A model generated the notes under the pieces. The model had not been told where the DNA came from. It saw only the letters and a list, made by a program, of their open reading frames with translations, and searched no databases. From Bilabrum cf. latius (lineage: Eukaryota > Bigyra: Bicosoecida > Bigyra > Bicosoecida), in contig OZ237742.1 of the NCBI GenBank assembly GCA_965178125.1, forward strand, positions 992,001 through 1,056,000: 64,000 nt of DNA. The letters run 5' to 3'. Of this stretch, positions 38,401-48,507 are shown piece by piece. The position numbers and the translations under genes were made by a program. The number at the start of each line of letters is the position of its first letter. The stretch's first letter is position 1.

Positions 38401-38671
38401 CCTCGGACCATACGTTGCTCAGGCTGTACCCAGCCTATTTGGAGACGGAAGGGAGCATTACTTGGCGAGGTAGGTTGCAACTCATGAGCGGGTCTCTAGT
38501 CGCAGCTCATTGGCGACTGCAGAACGTCGTGGATACGTTTTAAGCAGGTTGTCCAAATGCTCGGTCTCAGGTACAAGGATCGGGGATGCCGCATTTTGCC
38601 TTCAATTTGACCTGAAGCCTGTGCTCATGAGTGAGCTTCGAAGGTTGAAGGATATATCTCTTTACAGTTGA
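35447..38671 (+). CDS. CNH-domain vacuolar sorting tether, Vps39/Vps3/TGFBRAP1 family
   Basis: A single exon of 1,074 residues from ATG 35447 to TGA 38669, crossing 13 TAG codons. The N-terminal 350 or so residues look like a CNH beta-propeller (VAGLKNEVYLGTDKGTLLH, LVALQAGKLIVYHW, MPGGEVLVFTTGFGLFIK). The middle is an alpha-helical array. Near residues 880-930 is the diagnostic Vps39 segment EEKMELFGMLGNHQAAIQI followed by NLHDFSAAEEYC, and the end resembles the Vps39 C-terminal domain (SVSGTRIGDAAFCLQFD). Family members are subunits of the HOPS or CORVET complexes, which bind Rab7 or Rab5 and drive membrane fusion at late endosomes or vacuoles. I cannot decide between Vps39, Vps3 and TGFBRAP1. 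Under the standard code this gene would appear as about a dozen fragments in one frame. Confidence 0.83.
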
Positions 38672-39735
38672 TAAAATTGAATTGCTGGCATTCTGGTTTT
38701 TTTTTATCAGCATGTATCAATTACGCAGAATGCAAATCTAAATAACACTGTGCAGTTTTATCCACTTAAAATCGTCATTATCCTTCTTGACGTCCAAAGT
38801 AAAAGTTCCTGCGCAGTAATCTGAACTTATTGAAGATAATGAGGGGTAACAGCAATAATGCCGTGTTACCAAATGCAGCCAAAAATGGTTTATCATACAT
38901 GAGAATTACATTAAACTTGGGTTTTTTTTAGCGCGCGACGCGTGCCTCAGCGAACGCTTCCTTTCTCTTTACCTGGAGATACCAATCTGTGCACCGATTG
39001 ATGCTGCATAATTCTACGGCGTGCGCGCTACCTGGAATTCCGAAAGACTATCGACACCCCACGCGATATTGACACCACTATATGTCTTCTATTTCTGTTC
39101 TTGTGTTTCTGTCTATCGGCCAGGTTTTGCAGGGAAGGGAGCTTTGGAGCTGCTTTTCCAATGATTTTCGGCTTCCTCCTTCCCACTTCGACACGATAAA
39201 ACTAATCAGATCAACGAATGGCATCCCCCAATCAACTGATTACAAACGTATGAAAGGTTGGCAATACGTGGTGATTTAACCCACTTTGCATTTCAAAAAG
39301 AATTCATTTAAATTTGCAATAGGAGAGGATTCTCAAAATGTATCGTGAGTCCTGATGCTTAGGTTTTCGTTTGGTTTTTTTGTTTCAGATTTTCCTGCTT
39401 CCACCCACGGTTTCGAATCGGATGCACGTTCAGAACCCTGTACCCTACCAGTGTGACATCGATGAGAAGCCCATGCTTTCGTTTGAACTAGGGGCGCAAT
39501 TCATGCAGGTTTAGGTTACACAATGCCTTGTATAATACTTATGTTCCCAGTATTTTTTTTCGTTTGACTGTTTGTTGTGCTGTTCATATACATATTATAT
39601 ATCGGGTGTCATACCTACACATTGTTGAATCAGTGATGTATCGACTCGGAAAGCGACCCGAGCGCAAGTTGGGTCTGGAAATTCGAATTCCAAGCGAACC
39701 ACAGGTGCCCCCAAACCGAGCCCATTATCAAACGC
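38672..39735. other. AT-rich spacer, possible unresolved short exons
   Basis: AT-rich, with T-runs (for example near 38697 and 38925) and many TAA/TGA. Near 39340-39500 a strong-looking GTGAGT...TTTCAG intron is followed by an open stretch encoding NPVPYQCDIDEKPMLSFE, and a second open stretch at 39636-39782 begins MYRLGKRPERKLGLEIRI. I could not join these into one frame with consensus splice sites. They may be exons of a small gene leading into the next feature, or chance. Confidence 0.35.
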
Positions 39736-40224
39736 ATGGAGAGCGCTTTAAGTCGCATACCGAGGCAACTATCGAAATCTGAGACTAGGATAAGGTAGCT
39801 TGTGTAGCTTGGCCGTGGTCGTACAGCTTCTCGAGCAGACGAACCTCTCGCAGTGTATTCCTAGCATACGCCTACGCCAACAGAGAAGCCTGAACCTAGC
39901 ATTACCACGCGAGATTCAAAGTAGCCAGCGCTAGAAGATGGAATAGACAGTGTGGTATTGCTAGAGGCAGATTGCTAGGCTTCTGGTAGAGCTACGCTGG
40001 TGGCTTCCGAAGACCAGGAATTTCGATAGTTTCGGATGGAGCTGCCTGGAGTTATCACGTCCAACTTCTGCAAAGAGGAGCGTGATGGAAGCTAGAGTGA
40101 TAGTGAGGATGAGGGTGATTACTTTGCGCTGAGCTCAGACAAGGGTGCGGTTGTGCGGATCAAAGGGTTGTCACTAGATTCTGGCAGCGCGGTCGATGTG
40201 GGTCAGAAATCGCCCACCACATGA
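39736..40224 (+). CDS. Possible UAG-rich coding frame, unknown function
   Basis: From ATG 39736 to TGA 40222 one frame has no TAA or TGA for 162 codons but seven TAGs. The predicted protein is hydrophilic, beginning MESALSRIPRQLSKSETRIR and ending with an acidic cluster (SDSEDEGDYFALSSD). The TAG density and the acidic cluster resemble true genes in the window, but I recognise no domain. Upstream exons may exist, because the start lies inside another open stretch. It could also be a decaying gene. Confidence 0.35.
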
Positions 40225-40844
40225 CAATACCAAGGTGATATGTAAAAATAGGAGCCATGTTGGTTGTTAGAGGGAACAGTGTCCTGTCGGTGAAGAATTC
40301 AGTAGCACCTGCAGCTCTCAAGCCTGCCGCTCACACAAAGGCCATCGCATAGTGGCGGCACCTGTTCCATATTGTTACAGCTGAGGTGACATAGATTCGC
40401 ATGATAACCCGAGGGCGGGGCGTCACCAAAGCACCTGCTTCGCCCTTCGCACGCACACGGGGGCGAAGACTCGCAACCACGCGTAGAGGTGCGATGCACT
40501 GGCAGTACCAGCTGTAGATGCAGGCGTGTAGTCTCGGTCTTGGACCGCTCAACTCGTGCGGGGCCCTTAGATTGCACGGAGTCGCCGGTCCATGCACTGA
40601 CTGCCGCCGGAGCGCGTCTGCAAGGCTGTTTCCAACCTGGCATGGAGCGAGCACTGCATCTACTGCTAGTAGTAATGGCGCTTCAATTGAAGCGTCGTTC
40701 TCCGGGCGCCTCTTTTTTTTATTGGGAGGCGGCTGCACTGCTGCCAAAGCGGTCGCGTGATCTACACGGAATCAGTGCGGGGCTGGAGCCAGTCTCATAG
40801 TAGAGTACCGCCGGTCCTTTCTAGCAGCGATCACCGACGTGGCA
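40225..40844. other. Intergenic region without a supported gene
   Basis: Open stretches occur on both strands (for example a minus-strand frame containing PPPNKKKRRPEND), but none has a recognisable domain, consistent splice sites or a convincing start. I leave it unassigned. Confidence 0.5.
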
Positions 40845-41538
40845 TCAGATCGCGTTTGGCGACAATGACACGCCCAGAAACTGCTTTAGCAGCGTACATA
40901 CCGCGGATCCGAATTGCGGTGGCATCGCATCGCCTGGTTCCAGGAGAGGGTTCCGGAGTGCCTGCGCGCCATCATGGACAATAAGGGCATATTCCTTGAG
41001 TGAGGGCATGGCGCTGCTATGATGCTGCAGGCAGCGAGTCTAAAGTAACTTACTCTGCAATACAGGTCATCTAATGCGTCCAAGAATCTTCCAACCTGCT
41101 CATCCGTAGGTTTTGCGGCTGCATTCAATACCAGAACCGCCATATAACCGCAGCCAGTTCTAGCGAAAGACACGTAGTCCTGATACCTGTCGATCTCCCC
41201 CAAATATCTGCGCCTCAAATGGGAATGGGGAATCGCAACGCCGCTATTGGTATTGGAAGCACGCCGATTCATAATCTCACAGGATCGCGTACCACCATTT
41301 AACTCACAATCTCGGCGTACCTTCTGCTGCAACTTCCGCAAAATCAGCGGCAGAATGTGAGTAGAGCCGGGCTTGTTTCGTGGATGAACTCTACGCGGTT
41401 AAACAAAAAAAATGGCACGACGAACGTGAGCAATGAAGCGGCCCGGGCAAAGAGAAGTTAAAAACTGCACGCACTAACATCCCCATCGGTACTGGCTTCG
41501 AAGATAGCTGCTTCTCCGCAAGTGACAAGCAGCGCCAT
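40845..41538 (-). CDS. Three-exon protein of unknown function, about 160 residues
   Basis: Exons proposed: 41538-41479, 41326-41054 and 40994-40845. Intron 1 (152 bp) begins GTTAGT and ends TTGCAG. Intron 2 begins GTAAGT directly after DDLYCR. Its acceptor is either CTCAAG (59 bp) or CTGCAG (29 bp), and both keep the same frame. The joined protein starts MALLVTCGEAAIFEASTDGD, continues through YLGEIDRYQDYVSF and GCGYMAVLVLNAAAKPTDEQ, and ends EYALIVHDGAQALRNPLLE...SPNAI before TGA at 40845. The amphipathic pattern suggests a compact folded domain, possibly longin-like, but I do not recognise the family. Splice phases agree at both junctions, which is the main support. Confidence 0.5.
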
Positions 41539-41749
41539 GCTTTAGAGAGAATTGAAGTATCCGTGAAGTCCGATTGGCTCTTGTTGACGACGAGCACTCA
41601 CAGTGCACTGCATCCATTGCATCTGGGCAAGGTGGTGTGCTGATCGTTGCATGCGTGCTGCATGCCACAAAAAGATTACTTGAGACTGCATGTGTTTGTT
41701 CGAGCGAGATGAATGGACTACACAACGACAACAAAGCGGAGCAAACGCG

Positions 41750-43468
41750 TCACGAAGCTCCTTCACCCGCCTGCGCTGGAATCGCCTCGGCCTCCCCGCC
41801 AGCTGCTGCAGCGCCTGTCTCCCTCCCCTCCCCACTCGAGCCCCCCTCGCCCCTCGCCCCCTCCTTCTCCTCCTCCTGACGCGCCCTCCACGCCAAGCAG
41901 TCCCTCCGAGGGCCCCCCAGCACACCGTCCAGCTCCTCCGCCGCCACCTCCAGGGCATCGTTCACGATCCAAGTGTCCCACCTGAGCCCCCGCGCCTCCT
42001 CTGCCTCCCTCCTCGCCGCACCCAGCCGCACTCCCAGCTGCTCCTCGCTCTCAGTGCCACGCCCACGCAGCCGAGTCTCCAGCACGTCCCCAGGCGGTGG
42101 TGTGACGAACACGTACCTGCCCACATCCAGGCCCAGATCCTGGCAGGCCCTGACCCCCTGCACGTCGATGTCCAGCAGGCACACCCTGCCAGCCCCGCAC
42201 ACTCTCTCCACGGCCGCCTTGCTGGTGCCGTACAGGTTGCGGTGCACCTCCGCATGCTCGATGAATTCCTTGCGACCAATCATGCCGAGCATCTGCTCGC
42301 GGGTCACGAACGAGTAGTCCACTCCGTCCTTCTCCTGACCCCGAGGGGCCCTCGTCGTGTGGCTCACGCTGAAACCGAACACGTCTGGTCTCTTGGCAAG
42401 CAGTTTCTGGATCATCGCGCTCTTCCCCACACCACTGGGCCCACACACCACCACGGGCCGGCACCGGGGCACTGGCTGCTCCTCCCCCTCGCCCTCTCCC
42501 TTCTCACTGCTCAGCAGCTCGGACGGAGAAGGCACTCCGGACGGGCGCACGAAAACGTCCTCGTCCTACCCGCTGGCGACTGCACCGCCATTCGATGCAC
42601 CCTTTTCCTTGTCTTTACCACTGTCCTGGCTTGCATCAGCCCCAGCCCCAGCCCCGCTCAATGGACCTTCCACAGCCTCGGCCCCTGCCTTCGCTTCCCC
42701 TGCCTCCTGCCCGTCACTGTCTTTCTCGTTCTGCTTCTCATTCTCACCGGGACCCTCTTTCGGTTCCGAGCTGCTAGCAGCCCCGCTGTCCACCGCCCCT
42801 TCCGCCTTCTGGCCACCGTCGCCCTTTTCTCCTGCGCCAGCCCCCGCCCCCGACCGCAACGAGGCGTGCATGCGGCGGGCCCTCTCCACGGCTGCCTTGC
42901 CCGCGCCCACCAGGTACCGGACCATCTCGGGGTGCTCGGCAACTGCGTTCGCGAAGGATTGAAGCGACAGGCTGCCGCCCTCGGGCGCTTGCTTCATGGC
43001 GTCGGTGACGAGGGCATCCAGGGTGGCGTCGTCGGGCACATCGTCCCCGAACCACTCGCAGGCGCTCCGCATGTGTCCCAGCGCAGCACGCAAATCCCCG
43101 GCTGAGACTTTGCCGTCGTGGTCCGAGTCTGACATGCTGAACGCAAACTTGATTCGCTCCGCTGCGCTGCCTCTAGTCAGCATGCTGAGCCCCACGATGA
43201 ACTCTCTCAAGTTGATGCCCCCAGATAGGTTCGCGTCAACCACCGCAAAAATTCGACGGAGAACGCCGGCATCTTCCCCACCAATTCCAACGGACTACAT
43301 TGCTTCAGTGAACTCTTCTGCGTCGATCGTGTTCGGATCTCCCTTTCGTTTCGCGATTTCAACAAACTTGTCCCGCAGACTGGTAACCTCCGCTCGATCA
43401 AACTTTGTTACATTGGCCATCGCACCCACAGCCATCGTCTAGAACTCTTTGCCATGCGAGTTTCCCAT
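41750..43468 (-). CDS. Calcineurin-B-like EF-hand protein fused to guanylate kinase, probably N-myristoylated
   Basis: One exon of 572 residues with three in-frame TAGs (43439, 43295, 42566), the last of them between the two domains. The N-terminus MGNSHGKE fits an N-myristoylation signal. Residues about 1-165 are EF-hands of the calcineurin-B/NCS kind: loop DANLSGGINLRE (near 75) is canonical, and DSDHDGKVSAGD (near 110) has Asp at position 12 instead of Glu. A Glu/Gly/Ala-rich linker follows. Residues about 335-530 are a guanylate kinase: P-loop GPSGVGKS, SVSHTTRAPRGQEKDGVDY, EFIEHAEVHRNLYGTS and LLDIDVQG. This is the active-enzyme type with an intact P-loop (GMP + ATP to GDP + ADP), not the inactive MAGUK type. 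I infer a Ca2+-regulated, membrane-associated nucleotide kinase. The frame continues past the linker TAG without interruption, so the fusion is real under the UAG=Gln code. Confidence 0.88.
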
Positions 43469-43675
43469 GCTTGCAAAGGCAGCGATCGGACGGGCAGCCC
43501 CCTCGAGTAGCAGACCCGCTGCTTCGTTAATGATTCATGTTGCCGAACGTTCGTTTAGCAGAGACGAACCTTAACGGATCGAATCTGCTCTCTCAGCCCT
43601 GTGGCACAGCAGAGTCAGAGCCATGCCTGGAAACTCACCGTAAATCGTGCGTCGTACTGCAAACAAAGGCTTAGT
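43469..43675. promoter_or_regulatory. Divergent promoter region, EF-hand-GUK / CFAP99
   Basis: 207 bp between divergent starts. No named motif seen. Confidence 0.35.
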
Positions 43676-46600
43676 ATGCAGACTGTGTCCACTGCAGTAC
43701 GCTGGGGGCCGAGCCACGCGCACCAGGATGACATCAACCATGCAACGGCAATGTTAGAACATGCTGTGGATGCCTTCAGGAAGTTTAACTCCAAAATCGA
43801 TACAGTAGATTCGCATTTCGACAAATGGGCCGCGGATCGCAAACTAGTGAGCCGGAAACGACTGGCACGGACCCTGCAGTTTGCGTTGGCACCAATCGAC
43901 GCCCATCGTTCCCGCTCCTGCTCACTCCATGAACACCAATCCATCGCAGGAAGAGGACGAGGAGCCTTTTGTGCAGCAGCTTTTTTACGGCTCTGTCCGG
44001 CACAAGCCTGTGCTCACCGTGTTGCTGAACGCCCTGTACCACGCTTTCGGCGCGGAGCTGCCGCGCAGCGCCCACGACACCTTGCTCGTGATCGCGTACT
44101 GCGTGCTGTATCGAGCAGAAGACCTGGGAAACAAGCGTCTCGAGGCGGTCATGCAGGCCACCGAGCTGGCCAGGACGCACACGCTGCTCACCTTTCTCCT
44201 GGACAGGGAGCAGCTGGACCGCTGGTGCGTGGAGCAGTGGGCCAAGGCGGTCGACAGGGACTTCATACAGAACAAGCTGCTGGGGAGGCTGAAGAAGCAA
44301 GAGCCCTTCTTGCGCAGGTTCATGCAGCGGACGGCCCAGCTGGCATTCGGGGCAGAGCGTGCAGCAGGGAGCGCTGGTGGCAAAGGAGCCGAGGGCGTTG
44401 GCACGGGCACGGGCGAGGGGTCCTTCGGGGCGACTGGATCTGGCGCGCTTGCAACGGGGGCATTGGCAGAGACGGGAGCAGCGATCGGCACGCCATCCGC
44501 CTCGGGCACTTTGGAGCAGAAGACGAGCCACGCCTCTCGCAAGAAGGCGCAGCCCACCGTGCCCCGCCCCTTCGCTCTCACCAAGCCCAGGCCACGTGTG
44601 GTTCCCGCCCCGGAGCGGGTTCCCACCCAGGTCACGCTCAAGCCCGTGCCTGCCTCCACCCACGACCGCACTCTCGAGGACGTGCAGCGCAAGGCGGAGG
44701 AGAGGAGGAGGAGAGCGCAGGCGGAGACGGCCGCAAAGTACGCCGACCCCGGGCTGACCTTCCGATTGCACCGGACAAAGTCGAAGCTGGACGAGGTGCG
44801 GAGGGAGGTAGAGGCAAAGAGGGAGGCAGAGCTGGATTTCGACCGGCCCAAGGCCTCCAAGCCCCCGCGGCTGCCATCCAAGGGCGCGGACGTCAAGCTC
44901 AACACCGCTGCGGTGCTCAGGGAGGCTCACCGGGTCAGGCAGAAGCAGGCCAAGGAAGCAGACGTGCTCAAGCAGTACGAGACGGAGCTCAGGGACGCTT
45001 CCGAGTTCCACGCGTGGCAGGAGCAGGCGCGGGCAAAGGACGAGGAGGCCAGGCTCAGGGCGGTGGAGGCCCGCCGCATCGAGATGGCGGAGGCTGCCAG
45101 GGCGGGGGCGGAGGCGGCCGCGGCCTCCCGCGCGTCTCGGGCCAGGGTGGCCGAGGCTCGCCGGGAGGAAGCCCGCATCGCCCGGGAGCAGCAGCGGCTG
45201 GAGAGAGAGGCGCAGGAGGAGGCCAACCGCGCCCTGGCCTAGGATGTGAGGGAGACTAGGCTGTCGGGGCCCAGGGCGGCCGAGCGAGAGGTGAGGAACA
45301 AGAGGGAGGCGAGGGCGAGGGCTCTCCGGGAGCAGAAGCAGAGGATGGCAGACCTGGTCAAGCAGCGGCGCGCGCAGGAAGAGGCACTGGCGAGGGACCG
45401 CAAGATGCAGCTGCAGGCGCTAGAGAAGGCCCCCAAGCCGAGGGTGACGGCCTTCGACCCCGCGCAGTCCGCGAGCCACGGCCTGCTGTGCGAGATGTCC
45501 ATGGTCGAGGCCAGGGAGAGGATCGAGATGCGCAAGGCGCGCGAGAGGGAAGAGGAGGAGGAGCGCCGGCAGTCCATCCGCAGGGAGAGGAGGGAGAAGG
45601 AGGACAGGCTGAGGAGTCACCTGGAGGCGATGCGCATGGCGAGGGGGGCGGCTGCAGAGGCCAACTAGGAGGCGAGGAGAGAGGTGCAGGAGAGGAGGGC
45701 GAGAGAGGCGGCGGAGGAGGCCGAGAAGCTAGAGGCCGCGGCCGAGACGCTGGCGGAGCGTTTGGCGGCCAAGCGGGCCGCGCGAGAGGCGGAGCAGCTG
45801 GCCCTGCGAGAGGAGGAGGCCAAGAGCAGGCGGAGGGCGGCCTTCCTGGGGGCGGCGGCGGCGGCGGTGGAGAAGCAGCGGCTGGGGCAGGGACAGCTGA
45901 ACGCGGAGAGGGCGGCGGCTAGGGAACAGCAGAGGGCCAAGGAGCGGGCAAGGGTGGAAGAGCGGGCTGCTCGCCGCAAGGTGCGCGACAGGGCGAGGGC
46001 GGAGCAGGTGGGGCACCGGGAGCGGGTGCGGGGCATGTCGGCGCGGGCCAGGCGGTTCGCAGAGGCGGACGAGGAGCGGGCAGACTTCGCCGAGTCCCAG
46101 CGGCAGGCATCCAAGGAAGCCTTCATTGGGGAGGCGGCGCGGGAGGCTCGGCTGCAGGCCGCCAAGGCGAGCAGCAACGTGTACGCCGCCACCATCACGG
46201 AGAAACATGCCGAGGACGCGAGGCGCAGGAGGGCCCCATGGCTGGAGTCGAGGGCGGAGCAGCGGCAGGAGACCATGCAGGGGCGGCTGGGGCGGCTCAG
46301 CGAGCAGCAGGCTATGCGCACGGGCATGGCCCAGACGGCGGCGAGGGTCCGCACGGCGAGCAAGGAGACCAGGCGGAGGGCGGACGCCACGCTCCGGCGG
46401 TCTGCGCTCGAGACGGCCAAGCTGGCCAAGGGCATGGGGGCCTCGAGGACCAGGGAACAACGCACGGGCGGCAAGCTCTCGGGTAGGATGGCTGGGACCA
46501 GGAGTCGAGGCGGTGCCGGTGCCGGGGGGCGGGGCAGCAGGGCCGGGGAGGAGGCCTCGCCAGTCCCCTCCAAGGCCCAGGGAACAAGCGGAAGGGGAGG

Positions 46601-46700
46601 GGAGGGGTCCATTCGGGCCTCTGCGGCAGCTAGGCGAGGCGCCGCGTCTGTGCTGCAGCCCGTGCCTGCCGAGGCGGCGACGTGGTCGAAGCTTACGTGA
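43676..46700 (+). CDS. CFAP99: Cilia- and flagella-associated protein 99 homologue
   Basis: Exon 1 is 43676-43846 and exon 2 is 43950-46700. The 103-bp intron runs GTGAGC...TCGCAG and joins codon to codon. The 973-residue protein has the family's helical N-terminal domain (MLEHAVDAFRKFNSKIDTVDSHFDKW, then PFVQQLFYGSVRHKPVL and TLLVIAYCVLYRAEDLG). A Gly/Ala/Thr linker follows, then more than 500 residues of Arg/Glu/Ala-rich coiled coil. Two TAGs (45240, 45666) lie in highly charged coiled-coil stretches (NRALA-x-DVRE, EAAN-x-EARRE), where Gln is natural. CFAP99 is an axonemal protein, so the organism builds motile flagella. Very few other codons in the coiled coil are AT-ending, giving strong GC bias and long antisense open frames that are not genes. 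Confidence 0.8.
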
Positions 46701-46765
46701 GGTGCGGGTCCGATTCATTCACTTAGAGTCACTGTTTCATCCACGCACTTGATTGTGAGGAATGG

Positions 46766-47416
46766 TCACTTCCTCCCAGTGCTGCCATCCGCCAGACCAT
46801 CATGACCCTCCGAGTCGGGCCGGCCCGATGGCAGCCCCCCCGGCCCCCTGGCTGCCCTCGCGTGCTCCCGCAGCGCGGCCAGCACTGCTGTGTCGAGCTC
46901 ATGGGGAACCGGAGCGGTCCCCGCCATCAATCTGGCAAGGAACATGTCGTCGCACTGCAGAAGCCGCTCCAGCTGCCCCAGCTGTTCTTGCGCTGCCTCG
47001 CTGCCGCTGTCGGACGACGTCGTCTCGATCCAGTGCCTGGCGAACGATTCCAGCAGGGGGCCCAGTTCGACCCACCCGCGCTTTCCTGCCGTCCACAGCA
47101 CTTTCTTTCGCCTGCGATTTACGTCTGCCGCGGTCCCAGCAGGCTCGTCTTGCGCGGCCTTGTACCGCTACTTTGGGAACTCCTCCGCCTGCTGCTGCCG
47201 GTACTCTGGCTCCGGAAACTGTGACCGCACTTCCCCATCTAGTGTTACTCCACTAAACACGTTGTTCCGGCTGCCGTCCTCTTTTGTGAGACCCCAATCT
47301 GTTGTCGATGCGAGCCTGGTACCCGCGGTTGCAGTTGGGATCACCTTGCTCGCCAACCGTGCAGGCCGTCCCAGGCGGCGAAACCGGACGCACAAGCGGC
47401 CACACATTACAAGCAT
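46766..47416 (-). CDS. SDHAF2/SdhE-family protein, divergent paralogue
   Basis: 216 residues from ATG 47416, with one TAG (47168) and a TGA end. The N-terminus (MLVMCGRLCVRFRRLGRPAR) is Arg-rich without acidic residues, like a mitochondrial presequence. The C-terminal half matches the SdhE/Sdh5 fold: KKVLWTAGKRGWVELGPLL (the RG motif that contacts the flavoprotein), LERLLQCDDMFLARLM and a final helix. SDHAF2 promotes covalent FAD attachment to succinate dehydrogenase subunit A. Typical members have R-x-x-Y/W-x-(S/A)-(R/K)-(R/K)-G, so the motif here is nearly standard. The copy is more diverged than its neighbour at 47577, with which it forms a head-to-head pair. Confidence 0.72.
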
Positions 47417-47576
47417 AGTAACAAGATTCCCATTGACACTTTGCAGCAAAACAAGCCCAACCGTGGCCGAGTGCCAGTGCCACGTCATCGCTTTGATGAT
47501 TTGGCTCCGAATCACGAATTCTCGCATTCCGAAACTACGCCATTCTGTCTCTACTGAGAAATATTTCGAGGTGAAA
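47417..47576. promoter_or_regulatory. Divergent promoter region between two SDHAF2-family genes
   Basis: 160 bp shared by two divergent genes of the same protein family. It may coordinate their expression. No motif recognised. Confidence 0.4.
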
Positions 47577-48308
47577 ATGAGTAGGGTGGTTATGAATAGA
47601 TGTAGACACTGTGTTTCGCGAGCATCGGCCCTCATTTTCCGGCCAATGAGGCTCCAGGCTGTTGCTCTTTCTTCAACAGCGGCTGATGACGATTTCGTCC
47701 GAAGAGCAGCACTCAAGGACCGTGAAATGCGATCGAAGCATTTCGAACTTAAGGAGGATTACCCGAAGGAATCGTTTGCGCCCGGAAAAGAAGAGTCCAC
47801 AACGTTTGACGAAGTGTACCGGAAGAGGCTAATCTATCGCGCCAAGCAAAGAGGGTGGTAAGTGCACCCACGGCAAGTAAGCAGTGATTTCATCACGTTG
47901 ATCCGCATTCATTGCCCTGCTTCTCCCCCAGTCTCATCTCCTGCTCAGGTTGGAAGTGGACTTGCTGCTGGGAAGCTGGGCCACAAAGCACGTGCATTCG
48001 CTGACGGAGGAGCAGTGCAGGGAATTCGAGGAATTGCTGAAGGTGGAGACACTGGACATTTATAACTTTATCATTGGCAAAGACATGCCGCCGGACGTGA
48101 GGACTTGATGTGCTGCCTCCGCATCTATCGAGCGCGTATGATTTTGGAAGCGAGCCTCATCCCACTGCGCTAACTGCCCCCTCTCGTCCCGCAGGCCATC
48201 GCGAGCAACTCAGTCCTAAAGATGCTGCAGGACTACACGAAGACGCAGCCCCTGGGCAAGGCGAGCCCCGAGGGATACGCGAAGGTCAAGCCCATGATGA
48301 GCAACTGA
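47577..48308 (+). CDS. SDHAF2: Succinate dehydrogenase assembly factor 2
   Basis: Three exons, 47577-47857, 47949-48096 and 48195-48308. The introns of 91 and 98 bp start GTAAGT and GTGAGG and end CTCAG and CGCAG. Joined, they give 180 residues. After a mitochondrial-type presequence (MSRVVMNRCRHCVSRASALI) comes the complete SdhE domain: YRKRLIYRAKQRGWLEVDLL, LGSWATKHVHSLTEEQCREF, EELLKVETLDIYNFIIG. The RG pair in KQRGW and the DLLLG helix are hallmarks. It acts in the matrix on SdhA flavinylation. No TAG is used. This copy is the closer match to known eukaryotic SDHAF2. Confidence 0.9.
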
Positions 48309-48507
48309 GAGCCATCGCGCGTGGCGGTGCCATTTAGTGAAACTGTGTTTGATTGAATCGCCGAATCCAATGGTATGCACAGCTGATACCTTGCGAATCA
48401 ATCAAGCACCGCCGCAAGTGTTTGTCGCAGCAGCCCGCGCTCATCTCCCGTCTCGCCGCCGCGGCTTGTGCCCTCAGCAATTCGTGGAGGCCCGCCAGCC
48501 AGCAGGA

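Noticed and set aside
40299-40800. Open frames on both strands (about 100-140 codons)
   Set aside because: They overlap each other, have no domain, and their splice sites or starts are inconsistent.
41690-43105. 471-codon plus-strand open frame
   Set aside because: Antisense to the EF-hand/guanylate-kinase gene, whose motifs are unambiguous on the minus strand.
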